From Nocardioides luteus (GTDB lineage Bacteria; Actinomycetota; Actinomycetes; Propionibacteriales; Nocardioidaceae), in the NCBI RefSeq assembly GCF_015752315.1, contig NZ_JADOVJ010000001.1, forward strand, positions 4,952,501-5,016,500: DNA of 64,000 bases. The letters run 5' to 3'. Position numbers and translations under genes: made by a program. Under the pieces are notes generated by a model. The model ran no database searches and was not told the origin of the DNA. It saw only the letters and a list, made by a program, of their open reading frames with translations. The stretch's first letter is position 1; each line of letters opens with the position of its first letter. Of this stretch, positions 17,093-24,890 are shown piece after piece.

Positions 17093-18202
17093 ATGGCCAG
17101 GCGGCGGATCACCCTCGGGGACGCAGGTATCGCCGCAGGAGTGGCCGTGGCCCAGCTGGCTGCTGCGCTGAGCGGCGGCCACCCGGGCTCCGGCAACGAG
17201 CTGCTCGGCTACGCCGCGCTGGTCGCGAGCGCTCTGGTCCTCGTCGTCCGGCGCCGGGCGCCGGTCGCCGTGCTGGTCGTCAGCGGCGCGTGCGGACTGG
17301 CCTTTCAGGCGCTCGGCTTCGACGTCGCGGTGATCGCGTTCCTGGTCGCGGTCTACGCGGCGGTGCGCGAGGGACATCGGCTGGTCACGCTGCTCGCCGC
17401 CGTGGTGATGCAGAGCGGACTGTTCCTGGTGGCGTACGCCGCCACGGGCGACTTCGGCGCCGCCTCCGAGCAGGCGCGCGGAGCCCTCGAGATCGCCTGG
17501 CTGATCGCGGCGGCCGCCGCCGGCGAGGCGCTCCGGCAGGCCGAGAGGCGGGCCGACGAGGCCGAGCGCACCCGGGAGGCCGCCGCCCAGCGCCGGGCCG
17601 ACGACGAGCGCCTCCACATCGCGCGCGAGCTGCACGACTCGCTCACCCACCAGATCTCGGTCATCAAGGTGCAGTCCGAGGCCGCCGTCCACGTGGCGCA
17701 GCGGCGCGGCGAGGAGGTCCCCGAGTCGCTGCTGGCGATCCGGGAGGCGGGGCGCGAGGCGGCCCGCGAGCTCCGGGCGACGCTGACGGCACTGCGTGAC
17801 GACGATACGAACCCGCCGCGGGGGCTCGAGGACGTACGCGATCTGGTGGGGTCCGCCGGAGCCACCGGGCTGGAGGTCACGCTGACCGTCGACGGGCAGC
17901 CCGGCACGGTGCCCGTGGCGGTGGGCCGGACCGCCTACCGGATCGTCCAGGAGGCGCTGACCAACGTGACCCGTCACGCCGCGGCCACCACCGCGTCGGT
18001 CCGGATCGACCATCGGCCCGGCTCGATCGGCATCCGGGTCGAGGACAACGGCACCGGCGCCCCGGCGGCGACCGTCCCCGGCGTGGGTCTGCTCGGGATG
18101 CGAGAGCGGGTCTCCGCTCTCGGAGGTGAGCTGCGGGCACAACCCCGCGAGGAGGGCGGTTTCATGGTCGAGGCGCGGCTGCCGGTGGAGCGTACGTCGT
18201 GA
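17093..18202 (+). CDS. Sensor histidine kinase, HisKA_3 (NarL-partner) type
   Basis: A 369-residue membrane kinase. About four membrane helices occupy residues 10-145, then a charged coiled segment (E-R-R-A-D-E-A-E-R-T-R-E-A-A-A-Q-R-R-A). The dimerisation domain has the phosphorylated H181 in R-E-L-H-D-S-L-T-H, and the ATPase domain shows N-V-T-R-H-A, D-N-G-T-G and G-L-L-G-M-R-E-R. There is no obvious sensor domain outside the membrane. The response regulator gene overlaps its stop as GTGA, so the two form one unit. Signal unknown. Confidence 0.9.
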   Translation: MARRRITLGDAGIAAGVAVAQLAAALSGGHPGSGNELLGYAALVASALVLVVRRRAPVAVLVVSGACGLAFQALGFDVAVIAFLVAVYAAVREGHRLVTLLAAVVMQSGLFLVAYAATGDFGAASEQARGALEIAWLIAAAAAGEALRQAERRADEAERTREAAAQRRADDERLHIARELHDSLTHQISVIKVQSEAAVHVAQRRGEEVPESLLAIREAGREAARELRATLTALRDDDTNPPRGLEDVRDLVGSAGATGLEVTLTVDGQPGTVPVAVGRTAYRIVQEALTNVTRHAAATTASVRIDHRPGSIGIRVEDNGTGAPAATVPGVGLLGMRERVSALGGELRAQPREEGGFMVEARLPVERTS

Positions 18203-18870
18203 TCCGGGTGCTCCTGGTCGACGACCAGCCGCTCATCCGGAGCGGGTTCCGGGCCTTTCTCAACCTCGAGGACGACATCGAGGTGGTCGCCGAGGCGGCG
18301 AACGGCGTCGAGGCGGTGGCGCTCGCCCGCGAGCACCTGCCCGACGTGGCGATGGTCGACATCCAGATGCCTGTCGCCGACGGTCTCGAGGCGACCCGGC
18401 GGATCGCCGCCGACCCTTCGCTGGGCGGCGTGCACGTGGTGATCCTGACCAACTACGGGATGGACGAGTACGTCCTCGAGGCCCTGCGCGCCGGCGCCGC
18501 CGGCTTCCTCGTCAAGGACATCCAGCCGGAGGACTTCGTCCACGCCGTCCGGGTCGCCGCCCGAGGCGACGCGCTGCTGGCGCCGTCGGTCACCCGCGCG
18601 CTGATCGACCAGTACGTCGCCCAGCCCTCGCCCGCCGACGCACCCCTCGGGCTCGCCGAGCTCACCAACCGGGAGCGCGAGGCGGTCGCCCTGGTCGCCC
18701 GGGGCATGACCAACGACGAGGTCGCCGAGACCATGGTGATCAGCGTGCTGACCGCGAAGACCCACATCAACCGGGCCATGACGAAGCTGCACGCGCGTGA
18801 CCGCGCCCAGCTCGTCGTGATCGCGTACGAGTCGGGGCTGGTCGCTCCTAGAGCTCCACGCCGAGCATGA
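18199..18870 (+). CDS. Response regulator, NarL/FixJ family
   Basis: A 223-residue regulator. The receiver domain has acidic D8-D9, phospho-acceptor D54 (V-D-I-Q-M-P) and the conserved K in F-L-V-K-D. The LuxR-type helix-turn-helix is at the end (L-T-N-R-E-R-E-A-V-A-L-V-A-R-G-M-T-N-D-E-V-A-E). Coupled to the kinase upstream. Its last 23 bases (18848-18870) overlap the 3' end of murB on the other strand, which leaves no room for a terminator between them. Confidence 0.92.
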   Translation: MIRVLLVDDQPLIRSGFRAFLNLEDDIEVVAEAANGVEAVALAREHLPDVAMVDIQMPVADGLEATRRIAADPSLGGVHVVILTNYGMDEYVLEALRAGAAGFLVKDIQPEDFVHAVRVAARGDALLAPSVTRALIDQYVAQPSPADAPLGLAELTNREREAVALVARGMTNDEVAETMVISVLTAKTHINRAMTKLHARDRAQLVVIAYESGLVAPRAPRRA

Positions 18871-19876
18871 CCGGCTCGTTGACGAGCACGATCCCGTACG
18901 CCGCCTCGACCCCGTCACGGACCTCTCGTGCCAGCACGAGCAGGTCCTCGGTCGTGCCTTCGCCGCGGTTGGTGAGCGCGAGGGTGTGCTTCGTGGAGAG
19001 CGAGACCCTGCCCGCCAGACCCTCGGGCGTGTGGCCCTTCTTGAAACCGGCGTGGTCGATGAGCCAGGCGGCGGAGGTCTTCACGGTGCCGTCGGGCTGC
19101 GGGTACGCCGGGGCACCCTCGGGCACGTCCTCCGGCGCGACCACGGGGTTGGTGAAGAACGAGCCCGCCGACCAGGTGTCGTGGTCGGCCTCGTCGATGA
19201 CCATGCCCTTGCTGCGGCGCAGCGCCAGGACGGCCTCGCGGATCTGCTTGGACGGCACCCGGGTGCCCTGCTCGACGCCGAGCGCGCCGGCCAGCTGGGC
19301 GTAGGCGATCGGCGAGCCGGTCTCGCCGTCGGTGCCGAGCCGGAAGGTGACCTCGAGGACCACGTAGCGTCCGAGCACCTCCTTGAACCGCGACCAGCGG
19401 TAGCCGAACCCGCACTCCTCCGCGGTGAAGGTGCGCAGCTCGCGAAGCTCGCGGTCGAACACCCTCACCGAGGTGATGGTCTGGGAGACGTCCTGGCCGT
19501 ACGCCCCGACGTTCTGGATCGGCGTCGCACCCACGCTGCCGGGGATGCCGGAGAGCGCCTCGACCCCGCTCCACCCCTTGTCGACGGCGGTGGTCACGAA
19601 GTCGTCCCAGGTCTCGCCCGCCGCCACCGTGACGAGTACGCCACCCTCGACCGTCTCCACCTCGACGCCCGTGGTCGCCAGCTTGATGACGGTGCCCGGG
19701 AACCCGGCGTCGGCCACGACGAGGTTGCTGCCGCCGCCGAGGACGAGCACGTCCTGGCCCGCCGCGTCGGCCGCGGTCACGGCGTCGATGATCTCCCCCT
19801 CGGTCGTCGCGGTGACGAACTCCGCCGCCGGGCCGCCGAGATGGAAGGTGGTGTGGCGGGACAGTGATTCAGACAC
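18848..19876 (-). CDS. murB: UDP-N-acetylenolpyruvoylglucosamine reductase
   Basis: MurB of 342 residues; it reduces UDP-GlcNAc-enolpyruvate to UDP-MurNAc with NADPH in the cytoplasm. FAD-binding segments T-T-F-H-L-G-G-P-A, V-L-G-G-G-S-N-L-V-V-A-D and G-I-P-G-S-V-G-A-T-P-I-Q-N-V-G-A-Y-G are clear. The catalytic Ser is in S-A-G-S-F-F-T-N-P and the Glu near the end in L-V-N-E-P-V. GTG 19876 starts inside the hadB-like gene (8-base overlap), so murB is the last gene of the dehydratase operon. Confidence 0.94.
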   Translation of the reverse strand: MSESLSRHTTFHLGGPAAEFVTATTEGEIIDAVTAADAAGQDVLVLGGGSNLVVADAGFPGTVIKLATTGVEVETVEGGVLVTVAAGETWDDFVTTAVDKGWSGVEALSGIPGSVGATPIQNVGAYGQDVSQTITSVRVFDRELRELRTFTAEECGFGYRWSRFKEVLGRYVVLEVTFRLGTDGETGSPIAYAQLAGALGVEQGTRVPSKQIREAVLALRRSKGMVIDEADHDTWSAGSFFTNPVVAPEDVPEGAPAYPQPDGTVKTSAAWLIDHAGFKKGHTPEGLAGRVSLSTKHTLALTNRGEGTTEDLLVLAREVRDGVEAAYGIVLVNEPVMLGVEL

Positions 19877-20285
19877 GTACGGAGACCTTCGGCATACCGA
19901 GCACCTTCTGGGCTTCCCCGGTGGTCGAGCTTGTCGAGACCACGGTCAGGGCGATCGTCGCGAGCCCGTCCTCGACCGACTTCACGGTGCCACTGACCGT
20001 CACCGACGTCCCCTCGTCGTCGTCCGGCACCACGACCGGGTTGGTGAACTTCGCACCGAAGTCGACGACCTCGGCACCGTCGGTCCACTCCGAGACGGCT
20101 CGGGCGACGAGGGCCATGGTGAACATGCCGTGGGCGATCACGCCGGGGAGGCCGACGGCGGTGGCGATCCGGTCGGACCAGTGGATCGGGTTGAAGTCGC
20201 CGCTCGCGCCCGCGTAGCGGACCAGCGACGCCCGGGTCACGGGGTAGGTCTTCGGGGCGAGCTCGGCGCCTGCTTCGAGTGTCAT
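19869..20285 (-). CDS. hadB: MaoC-type (R)-hydroxyacyl dehydratase, HadB-like subunit
   Basis: A hot-dog-fold dehydratase of 138 residues. The hydratase-2 motif is intact: G-D-F-N-P-I-H-W-S-D with catalytic Asp and His, followed by V-I-A-H-G-M-F-T-M-A. It should work as a heterodimer with the HadA-like protein encoded immediately upstream (TGATG overlap), dehydrating 3-hydroxyacyl thioesters in fatty acid elongation. The conserved place after rpmG supports the HadA/HadB assignment; a HadC is not seen. A GGTGGTCGAGCTTGTCGAGACC-like genomic repeat forms codons near its 3' end (T-V-V-S-T-S-S-T-T-G). Confidence 0.85.
   Translation of the reverse strand: MTLEAGAELAPKTYPVTRASLVRYAGASGDFNPIHWSDRIATAVGLPGVIAHGMFTMALVARAVSEWTDGAEVVDFGAKFTNPVVVPDDDEGTSVTVSGTVKSVEDGLATIALTVVSTSSTTGEAQKVLGMPKVSVRV
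19920..19943. repeat. Short palindromic repeat inside the hadB-like gene
   Basis: GGTGGTCGAGCTTG followed by TCGAGACCAC: the outer GTGGTC/GACCAC arms and the inner TCGA pair form a short hairpin. The motif is of a type that recurs in intergenic DNA of Nocardioides-like genomes (general knowledge, not checked); here it is translated in frame. Confidence 0.5.
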
Positions 20286-20692
20286 CAGGCGACCTCCGCC
20301 GCTCGGTGGACCAGGGTGGCGGACGTGGTGCACACAACCGCACCGGAGTCGTCGGTGATCTCCGAGACGGTGCCGATGATGTCGTTGCCGCCGATCTGGC
20401 GCAGCGAGGCGACGCTCAGGGTCGCGGTCAGCACGTCACCCGGCGCGATCGGCCGGGCGTAGGAGAACTTCTGCTCGCCGTGCACGATCCGCGACAGCTC
20501 CACCTCGACATCGTCGAGGAACGCGTTCATCGCGTCGAAGGCGAGCACGATCGGGAACGTCGCGGGGACCGGGTCCCCGCTCTCCCAGCCCACACCGGTG
20601 GCGGCAGCGAACTCCCGCACCTTCTCGTCGGTGACCCGATAGGGCCTGGTCGGAGGAAACGCGCGCCCTACGAGCGACCCATCAACTGCCAT
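20285..20692 (-). CDS. hadA: HadA-like dehydratase subunit (UPF0336/FAS1-like MaoC)
   Basis: A 135-residue hot-dog protein of the UPF0336/HadA type: R-P-Y-R-V-T-D-E-K-V-R-E-F-A-A-A-T-G at the start and H-G-E-Q-K-F-S-Y-A-R-P-I-A-P-G-D in the middle. It lacks the catalytic D-x-N-P-x-H motif, as HadA does, and would provide the substrate-binding half of a dimer with the HadB-like protein. ATG 20692 fits the family; the upstream DNA is a repeat array, not coding. First gene of the hadA-hadB-murB operon. Confidence 0.85.
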   Translation of the reverse strand: MAVDGSLVGRAFPPTRPYRVTDEKVREFAAATGVGWESGDPVPATFPIVLAFDAMNAFLDDVEVELSRIVHGEQKFSYARPIAPGDVLTATLSVASLRQIGGNDIIGTVSEITDDSGAVVCTTSATLVHRAAEVA

Positions 20693-20710
20693 GCGGCCAA
20701 CTCTAGTGGT

Positions 20711-20828
20711 CTGCCGAGAAGTCGCCCGCGTCGGCCGAGGCGTCACGTACGTCGGCCGAGATGGCACCGGCCTGACAGCTCGGCCGACGGGAGCGACGTC
20801 TCGGCCGACCGGGGTGACGTCTCGGCAA
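20711..20828. repeat. Array of five to six CGGCCGAGACGTCAC-like motifs in inverted arrangement
   Basis: The left half carries the motif in one direction (GCCGAGAAGTCGC, CGGCCGAGGCGTCAC, CGGCCGAGATGGCAC) and the right half carries it reversed (CTCGGCCG, GCGACGTCTCGGCCG, GTGACGTCTCGGC), with a 21-base period on the right. It fills the space between the rpmG terminator and hadA. It may be an operator cluster, or an intergenic repeat family able to form large hairpins. Confidence 0.65.
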
Positions 20829-20834
20829 AAGAAC

Positions 20835-20871
20835 GAACGCCCCGCCTCCCGGAACTCGGGGCGGGGCGTTC
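20835..20871 (-). terminator. Rho-independent terminator of rpmG
   Basis: GAACGCCCCGC (20835-20845) pairs with GCGGGGCGTTC (20861-20871). On the minus strand the stem is followed by GTTCTTTTGCC, a fair U tract. It lies 37 bases beyond the rpmG stop. Confidence 0.85.
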
Positions 20872-20907
20872 GGAGCGCCGATCAGCGTCGCGCTCTACTG
20901 AGATGCT

Positions 20908-21078
20908 TCAGCGGGTCTCGCGGTGCACGGTGTGCTTGCGGTCACGCGGGCAGTACTTCTTGAGCTCGATGCGGTCGGGGTCGTTCCGACGGTTCTTCTT
21001 CGAGATGTAGTTCCGCTCCTTGCACTCGGTGCAAGCGAGGGTGATCTTCGGGCGAACGTCGCTGCTCTTGCTGGCCAC
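20908..21078 (-). CDS. rpmG: 50S ribosomal protein L33
   Basis: L33 of 56 residues, too short for most gene finders but unmistakable: [18 protein letters not shown], then [16 protein letters not shown] and H-R-E-T-R at the end. GTG at 21078 has AAGGA eight bases upstream. The first zinc pair C-T-E-C is present but the second is C-P-R-D instead of C-x-x-C, so the zinc ribbon lacks one cysteine. The genes for tRNA-Met and tRNA-Thr lie just upstream on the same strand, the conserved actinobacterial order. Confidence 0.93.
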   Translation of the reverse strand: MASKSSDVRPKITLACTECKERNYISKKNRRNDPDRIELKKYCPRDRKHTVHRETR

Positions 21079-21124
21079 AGGAGTTTCCTTACAGTGCTGA
21101 TCGAGGTGATGCGGTCTTTGGCGG

Positions 21125-21198
21125 TAGCGGGGGCGGGGATCGAACCCGCGACCTCACGATTATGAGTCGTGCGCTCTAACCGCCTGAGCTACCCCGCC
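21125..21198 (-). tRNA. tRNA-Met (CAT), elongator type
   Basis: On the minus strand a full cloverleaf starts GGCGGGGTAGCTCAG. The anticodon stem-loop ACGACTCATAATCGT gives CAT, the T arm is GCGGGTTCGATCCCCGC and the discriminator is A. It lacks the initiator features (three G:C pairs in the anticodon stem, C1 mismatch), so it is read as elongator Met. The acceptor begins with a G:U pair. Confidence 0.92.
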
Positions 21199-21248
21199 TC
21201 AACAGGAATCAGGCCCGCAGTATTCCTACTGCGGGTCCCGAACTCCAG

Positions 21249-21321
21249 AGCCCCTTTACGGAATCGAACCGTAGACCTTCTCCTTACCATGGAGACGCTC
21301 TGCCGACTGAGCTAAAGGGGC
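21249..21321 (-). tRNA. tRNA-Thr (GGT)
   Basis: On the minus strand the acceptor GCCCCTT pairs with AAGGGGC. Anticodon stem TCTCC/GGAGA closes the loop ATGGTAA, so the anticodon is GGT. The T arm is TACGGTTCGATTCCGTA. It heads the minus-strand cluster tRNA-Thr, tRNA-Met, rpmG. Confidence 0.93.
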
Positions 21322-21394
21322 GTTGCGAGAGAGAACATTACGGCACGGCGCGATGGTCAACAAATCGAGAAGCACCCTTCGCCCGGCGACCGCA

Positions 21395-22825
21395 TCACCG
21401 CAGGTCAGCGGGGTCCTCGGCGCTCCCGCCGGGCTCCCAGATGCGCGCGAAACCCATCGCTTCCTCGAGCTCGTAGGACAGCTCGAGGAGCATTCGCTCC
21501 TGTCCTGGCGCGGCCCCGAACATCATCCCCTGGGGCAGCCCGGCGAGCGTCTGCTGGACCGGTAGCGACACCGCCGGCCCACCGGTGACGTTCTGCCACG
21601 GGGTGAACGCGACCCAGTCCATCAGCCGCTTCATCACCAGGTCGTAGGCCTGGCTCGGGGCCAGCCGGCCGACCTCCGGCGTCTCGTGCGCGACGGTGGG
21701 CGTCAGGACGACGTCGTACGCAGCATGGAACCCCTCCGCGATCGCCTGCACCTTGCGCAGCCGGACGATGGCGGCCGGAACGTGCTTGGCGTTCCTCATC
21801 GTGTGCTGGGCCAGGCCGACGGTGAGGTTGTCGAGCCGCTGCCGGTCCCAGGTCTTGCCGCGCAGCGGGCCGGCGTTGACCAGGGCGACGGCGAGCGTGC
21901 CCCAGTAGAGGACGAAGTCGTCGGCGAAGGTCTCGGGCACCGGCGGAGGGACCGTCTCGACGGTGTGGCCCAGCTCCTCCAGCACCGCCGCCGTCTTCAT
22001 CGTCAGCTCGGCGACCTCGGGGCTGGCCTCGCGCCCGAGCGCGCCGGTGAAGACCGCGAAGCGGAGCCGCTTCGAGCCGGGACCGGTGACGTTCCCGATC
22101 GGCGGCAACGAGGTGTGGTGCGCCTTCTCGGCCTCCCGGAAGAACGCGGCCGTGTCGCGCACCGACCGGGTCAGGACGCCGTCGGTGACGATCTTGAGGG
22201 GCAGCAGCCCGTAGAGCGGGTCCTGCGGCAGCCGGTCGCGGGTCGGTTTGAGGCCGACCAGGCCACAGGCGCCGGCCGGGATCCGGATCGAGCCACCACC
22301 GTCGTTGCCGTGGGCGATGGGCACCGCCCCGGCGGCCACCAGCGCACCCGACCCCGCCGAGGAGGCACCGGCCACCCGGTCGGTGTCCCACGGGTTGCGC
22401 ACCGCCCCGAGCCGCGCGTGCTCGGCGGTGCCCGAGAAGCCGAACTCCGAGAGCTGGGTCTTGCCCAGCGACAGCAGGCCGAGCTTGAAGAGCAGCTTGG
22501 TCATCTCGCCGTTGCGCGACGCCGGCGGCATGACGTACGAATCCGTGCCGTTCCTGGTGGGCACCCCGGCGACGTCGGTGTTGTCCTTGATCAGGGTGGG
22601 CACGCCCGCGAAGAACCCTGCCCGGGGAGCGCGCGCCTGGACCCGGGCGCGGTCGAAGGTGCGGTAGGCCATCGCGGCGAGCGCGGGGTCGACCGCCTCG
22701 ATCCGGGCGATGGCCGCCTCGACCGCCTCCACGGTGCTGAGATCACCGCGCCGCAGGGCCTCGGCGACCCCGACCGCGTCGAGAGTGCCGAGTACGTCGT
22801 CGGTGAAGGCGTGCACTCGAGCCAT
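21395..22825 (-). CDS. Amidase (amidase signature family)
   Basis: A Ser-cisSer-Lys amidohydrolase of 476 residues. Catalytic K80 lies in T-L-I-K-D-N, the cis-Ser in G-A-S-S-A-G-S-G (residues 153-160) and the nucleophile S179 in D-G-G-G-S-I-R-I-P-A. The length and layout match actinobacterial 6-aminohexanoate-cyclic-dimer hydrolase-like or general aliphatic amidases; the substrate cannot be told. ATG 22825 gives a normal N-terminus. The gene stands alone between tRNA-Thr and the lrg operon. Confidence 0.88.
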   Translation of the reverse strand: MARVHAFTDDVLGTLDAVGVAEALRRGDLSTVEAVEAAIARIEAVDPALAAMAYRTFDRARVQARAPRAGFFAGVPTLIKDNTDVAGVPTRNGTDSYVMPPASRNGEMTKLLFKLGLLSLGKTQLSEFGFSGTAEHARLGAVRNPWDTDRVAGASSAGSGALVAAGAVPIAHGNDGGGSIRIPAGACGLVGLKPTRDRLPQDPLYGLLPLKIVTDGVLTRSVRDTAAFFREAEKAHHTSLPPIGNVTGPGSKRLRFAVFTGALGREASPEVAELTMKTAAVLEELGHTVETVPPPVPETFADDFVLYWGTLAVALVNAGPLRGKTWDRQRLDNLTVGLAQHTMRNAKHVPAAIVRLRKVQAIAEGFHAAYDVVLTPTVAHETPEVGRLAPSQAYDLVMKRLMDWVAFTPWQNVTGGPAVSLPVQQTLAGLPQGMMFGAAPGQERMLLELSYELEEAMGFARIWEPGGSAEDPADLR

Positions 22826-22852
22826 GAGACCAACGTTAGGGCGTGGGCCGGG

Positions 22853-23530
22853 TCAGAGGAGGAAGTACGCCGCCAGCGGAACCATGAGACACGTCACGAC
22901 CGCGGTGAGGCCCATCGCCAGCCCGGAGAAGGCGCCCTCGACCTGGCTCTCCTCCAGCATCCGGGCGGTGCCGATGCCGTGGGAGACGGCGCCGACGGCG
23001 ACGCCGCGGGCTCGCGGGTCGCGGATCCCGAGCAGGGTCAGCACCCGCGGCGCGACCATCGCGGCGATGATCCCGATCACGATCGCGAAGGCCGCCGACA
23101 GCTCCGGATAACCGCCGAGGCGGTCGGTCAGCTCGATCGCCACCGGCGTCGTCACCGCCTTCGGAGCCATCGTCCGCTCGAGCACGTCGCTGCCTCCGAG
23201 CCAGCGCACCAGCAGGATGCCGCTGACCACCGAGACCACCGCACCGGCGGTCAGCGCGACCAGGACGGGCACCACCATCCCCTTCAGCCGGGAGACCTGG
23301 TGGTAGAGCGGGATCGCCAGCGCCACCGTCGCCGGGCCGAGCAGGAAGCTGATCAGCGTGGTGGCGTCGGCGTAGTCGTCGTACGACGTGCCGCTGACCG
23401 TCAGCAGCGTGCCGACAATCACGATCGCGACCGCCACCGGCTGCGCCAGCGGCGAGTGGGTCCGCTTGCGCAGCCACCGCCCGAGCTCGTACGCAGCCAC
23501 CGTCACGAACAGCCAGAGGATGACGCTCAC
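22853..23530 (-). CDS. lrgB: LrgB family membrane protein
   Basis: A 225-residue polytopic membrane protein of the LrgB/CidB family. Family hallmarks are L-L-G-P-A-T-V-A-L-A-I-P-L-Y, the K-A-V-T-T-P-V-A-I-E segment and G-A-V-S-H-G-I-G-T-A-R. The family is tied to holin-like control of murein hydrolases in Staphylococcus and to pyruvate or glycolate transport elsewhere. Start at ATG 23530 overlaps lrgA (ATGA). Third gene of the ROK-lrgA-lrgB operon. Confidence 0.9.
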   Translation of the reverse strand: MSVILWLFVTVAAYELGRWLRKRTHSPLAQPVAVAIVIVGTLLTVSGTSYDDYADATTLISFLLGPATVALAIPLYHQVSRLKGMVVPVLVALTAGAVVSVVSGILLVRWLGGSDVLERTMAPKAVTTPVAIELTDRLGGYPELSAAFAIVIGIIAAMVAPRVLTLLGIRDPRARGVAVGAVSHGIGTARMLEESQVEGAFSGLAMGLTAVVTCLMVPLAAYFLL

Positions 23531-23916
23531 TCGATCTCCTCCCCGGGCGCGCCCTCGGTGCCGGCGACCGACGGCACCCGGCGGAGGAACAGGCCGAGCA
23601 CCCAGCCCACCGTGGCCAGTCCGAGGATCCAGGAGCCGAGCAGCGCGACCACGATCGGCACCGCCGCGTCACGGATGACCGCGACGTAGGCGATCACGCC
23701 GACGCCGGCCGGGATGAAGAAGAGCTGCAGGTGGGAGAGGAAGTAGTCACCGACCTGGATGACCGGGTCGTCCTCGCCGTCGCGGCGGCGCAGGAGCAGC
23801 ACGACGAAGAGCAGCAGCATGCCCACCACCGGACCGGGCAGCGGGATCCCGGTCAGCTCCACGATCGCGGTTCCGGCCAGCTGGCACCCGAGCAGCCAGA
23901 GCAGGCCGACGATCAC
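23527..23916 (-). CDS. lrgA: LrgA/CidA family holin-like membrane protein
   Basis: A 129-residue protein with about four helices and the family motif I-P-L-P-G-P-V-V-G-M-L-L-L, then L-F-F-I-P-A-G-V-G-V. It probably acts with LrgB in the plasma membrane. It overlaps both neighbours by four bases, so the three genes are translated in sequence. A charged C-terminal tail (G-T-E-G-A-P-G-E-E-I-E) ends the protein. Confidence 0.9.
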   Translation of the reverse strand: MIVGLLWLLGCQLAGTAIVELTGIPLPGPVVGMLLLFVVLLLRRRDGEDDPVIQVGDYFLSHLQLFFIPAGVGVIAYVAVIRDAAVPIVVALLGSWILGLATVGWVLGLFLRRVPSVAGTEGAPGEEIE

Positions 23917-24845
23917 GAGGCGATGGATTCGATGGCCATCGCGGCGCAGCCGACCAAGCCCGAGGAGTCCCCGTGCAGCTGGGCCATGAAGGTGAGCTCG
24001 CGGGTGGCGATCGGGTTGGAGCGGGCGTAGACGCTCTCGCGCACCCCGGCGGTGTAGAGGTCGAAGGCGCCGGCCATGTCGCCGCCGATGACGACGACCT
24101 CCGGGTTGAGCAGGTTGACGGCCGTGGCCACCACCTCGCCGAGCTGTCGTCCGCCCTCGCGCAGCAGCCCGCGCGCCACCGCGTCGCCGGCCAGCGCGGC
24201 GGCCACCAGGTCGCGTACGTGACCGGCGGGGACGCCGGAGTCGGTCAGCCGCTGCGCGAGCGCCCAGCCGGACGCGACCGTCTCCAGGCAGCCGGTGGAG
24301 CCGCAGCGGCAGGGCCGGTCGCCGGCGGCGTCGATGCGGGTGTGGCCGATCTCGCCGGCGGCCCCGAGCGCACCGGTGACCACCTTGCCGTCGGTGATGA
24401 TGCCCATGCCGAGGCCGGTCGAGGCCTTGATGACCAGGGCGTTGCGTACGGGATGGTCGGAGTTGAAGAGCTCCGAGCGCGCCAGCGCGTGGGCGTCGTG
24501 GGCGAGGATCAGCGGAGCGTCGGTCAGCGAGGTGAAGTAGGGCGCCAGCTGGACGCCGTCCCAGCCGCCCATCGCCGGGGTGTCGATGCTCATCCCGAGA
24601 TCGGGGTTGACCACGCCGGGAAGGCTCATCCCGATCGCCAGCACCGGCAGATCGATCGAGGCCACCATCTTGGTCATCCGCTCGACGATCTCCGGCATCA
24701 GCGCCTCGGCGGAGATGCCGACCTCGTGGTCGCGGGTGTCGCCGGCCAGCTCGCGGCCGGCGAGGTCGAAGACCGCCGCCTGGCTACGGCTGCGGCCCAC
24801 CGCCACGGCCAGCACGACCCCTGGGTCTGCGGATTCGTCACTCAC
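23913..24845 (-). CDS. ROK family sugar kinase
   Basis: A 310-residue ROK-fold protein. The ROK zinc motif is present as C-R-C-G-S-T-G-C-L-E, and the active-site region reads I-G-H-T-R-I. ATP phosphate loops V-A-V-G-R-S-R-S-Q-A and I-K-A-S-T-G-L-G-M-G are visible. The catalytic D is likely in L-A-H-D-A-H-A. There is no N-terminal helix-turn-helix, so it is a kinase rather than a ROK repressor. GTG 24845 is the first start; no strong ribosome site. Link to lrgAB is by operon only; the sugar is unknown. Confidence 0.82.
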   Translation of the reverse strand: MSDESADPGVVLAVAVGRSRSQAAVFDLAGRELAGDTRDHEVGISAEALMPEIVERMTKMVASIDLPVLAIGMSLPGVVNPDLGMSIDTPAMGGWDGVQLAPYFTSLTDAPLILAHDAHALARSELFNSDHPVRNALVIKASTGLGMGIITDGKVVTGALGAAGEIGHTRIDAAGDRPCRCGSTGCLETVASGWALAQRLTDSGVPAGHVRDLVAAALAGDAVARGLLREGGRQLGEVVATAVNLLNPEVVVIGGDMAGAFDLYTAGVRESVYARSNPIATRELTFMAQLHGDSSGLVGCAAMAIESIAS

Positions 24846-24890
24846 GACTGCAGTCTAAGCACGAGCCGCGACGCCACCTAAGACCGCGAG

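Noticed and set aside
20711..20828. CRISPR array
   Set aside because: Repeats are 10-15 bases, in both orientations, with spacers of a few bases; no cas genes. No CRISPR-like array was seen elsewhere in the window.
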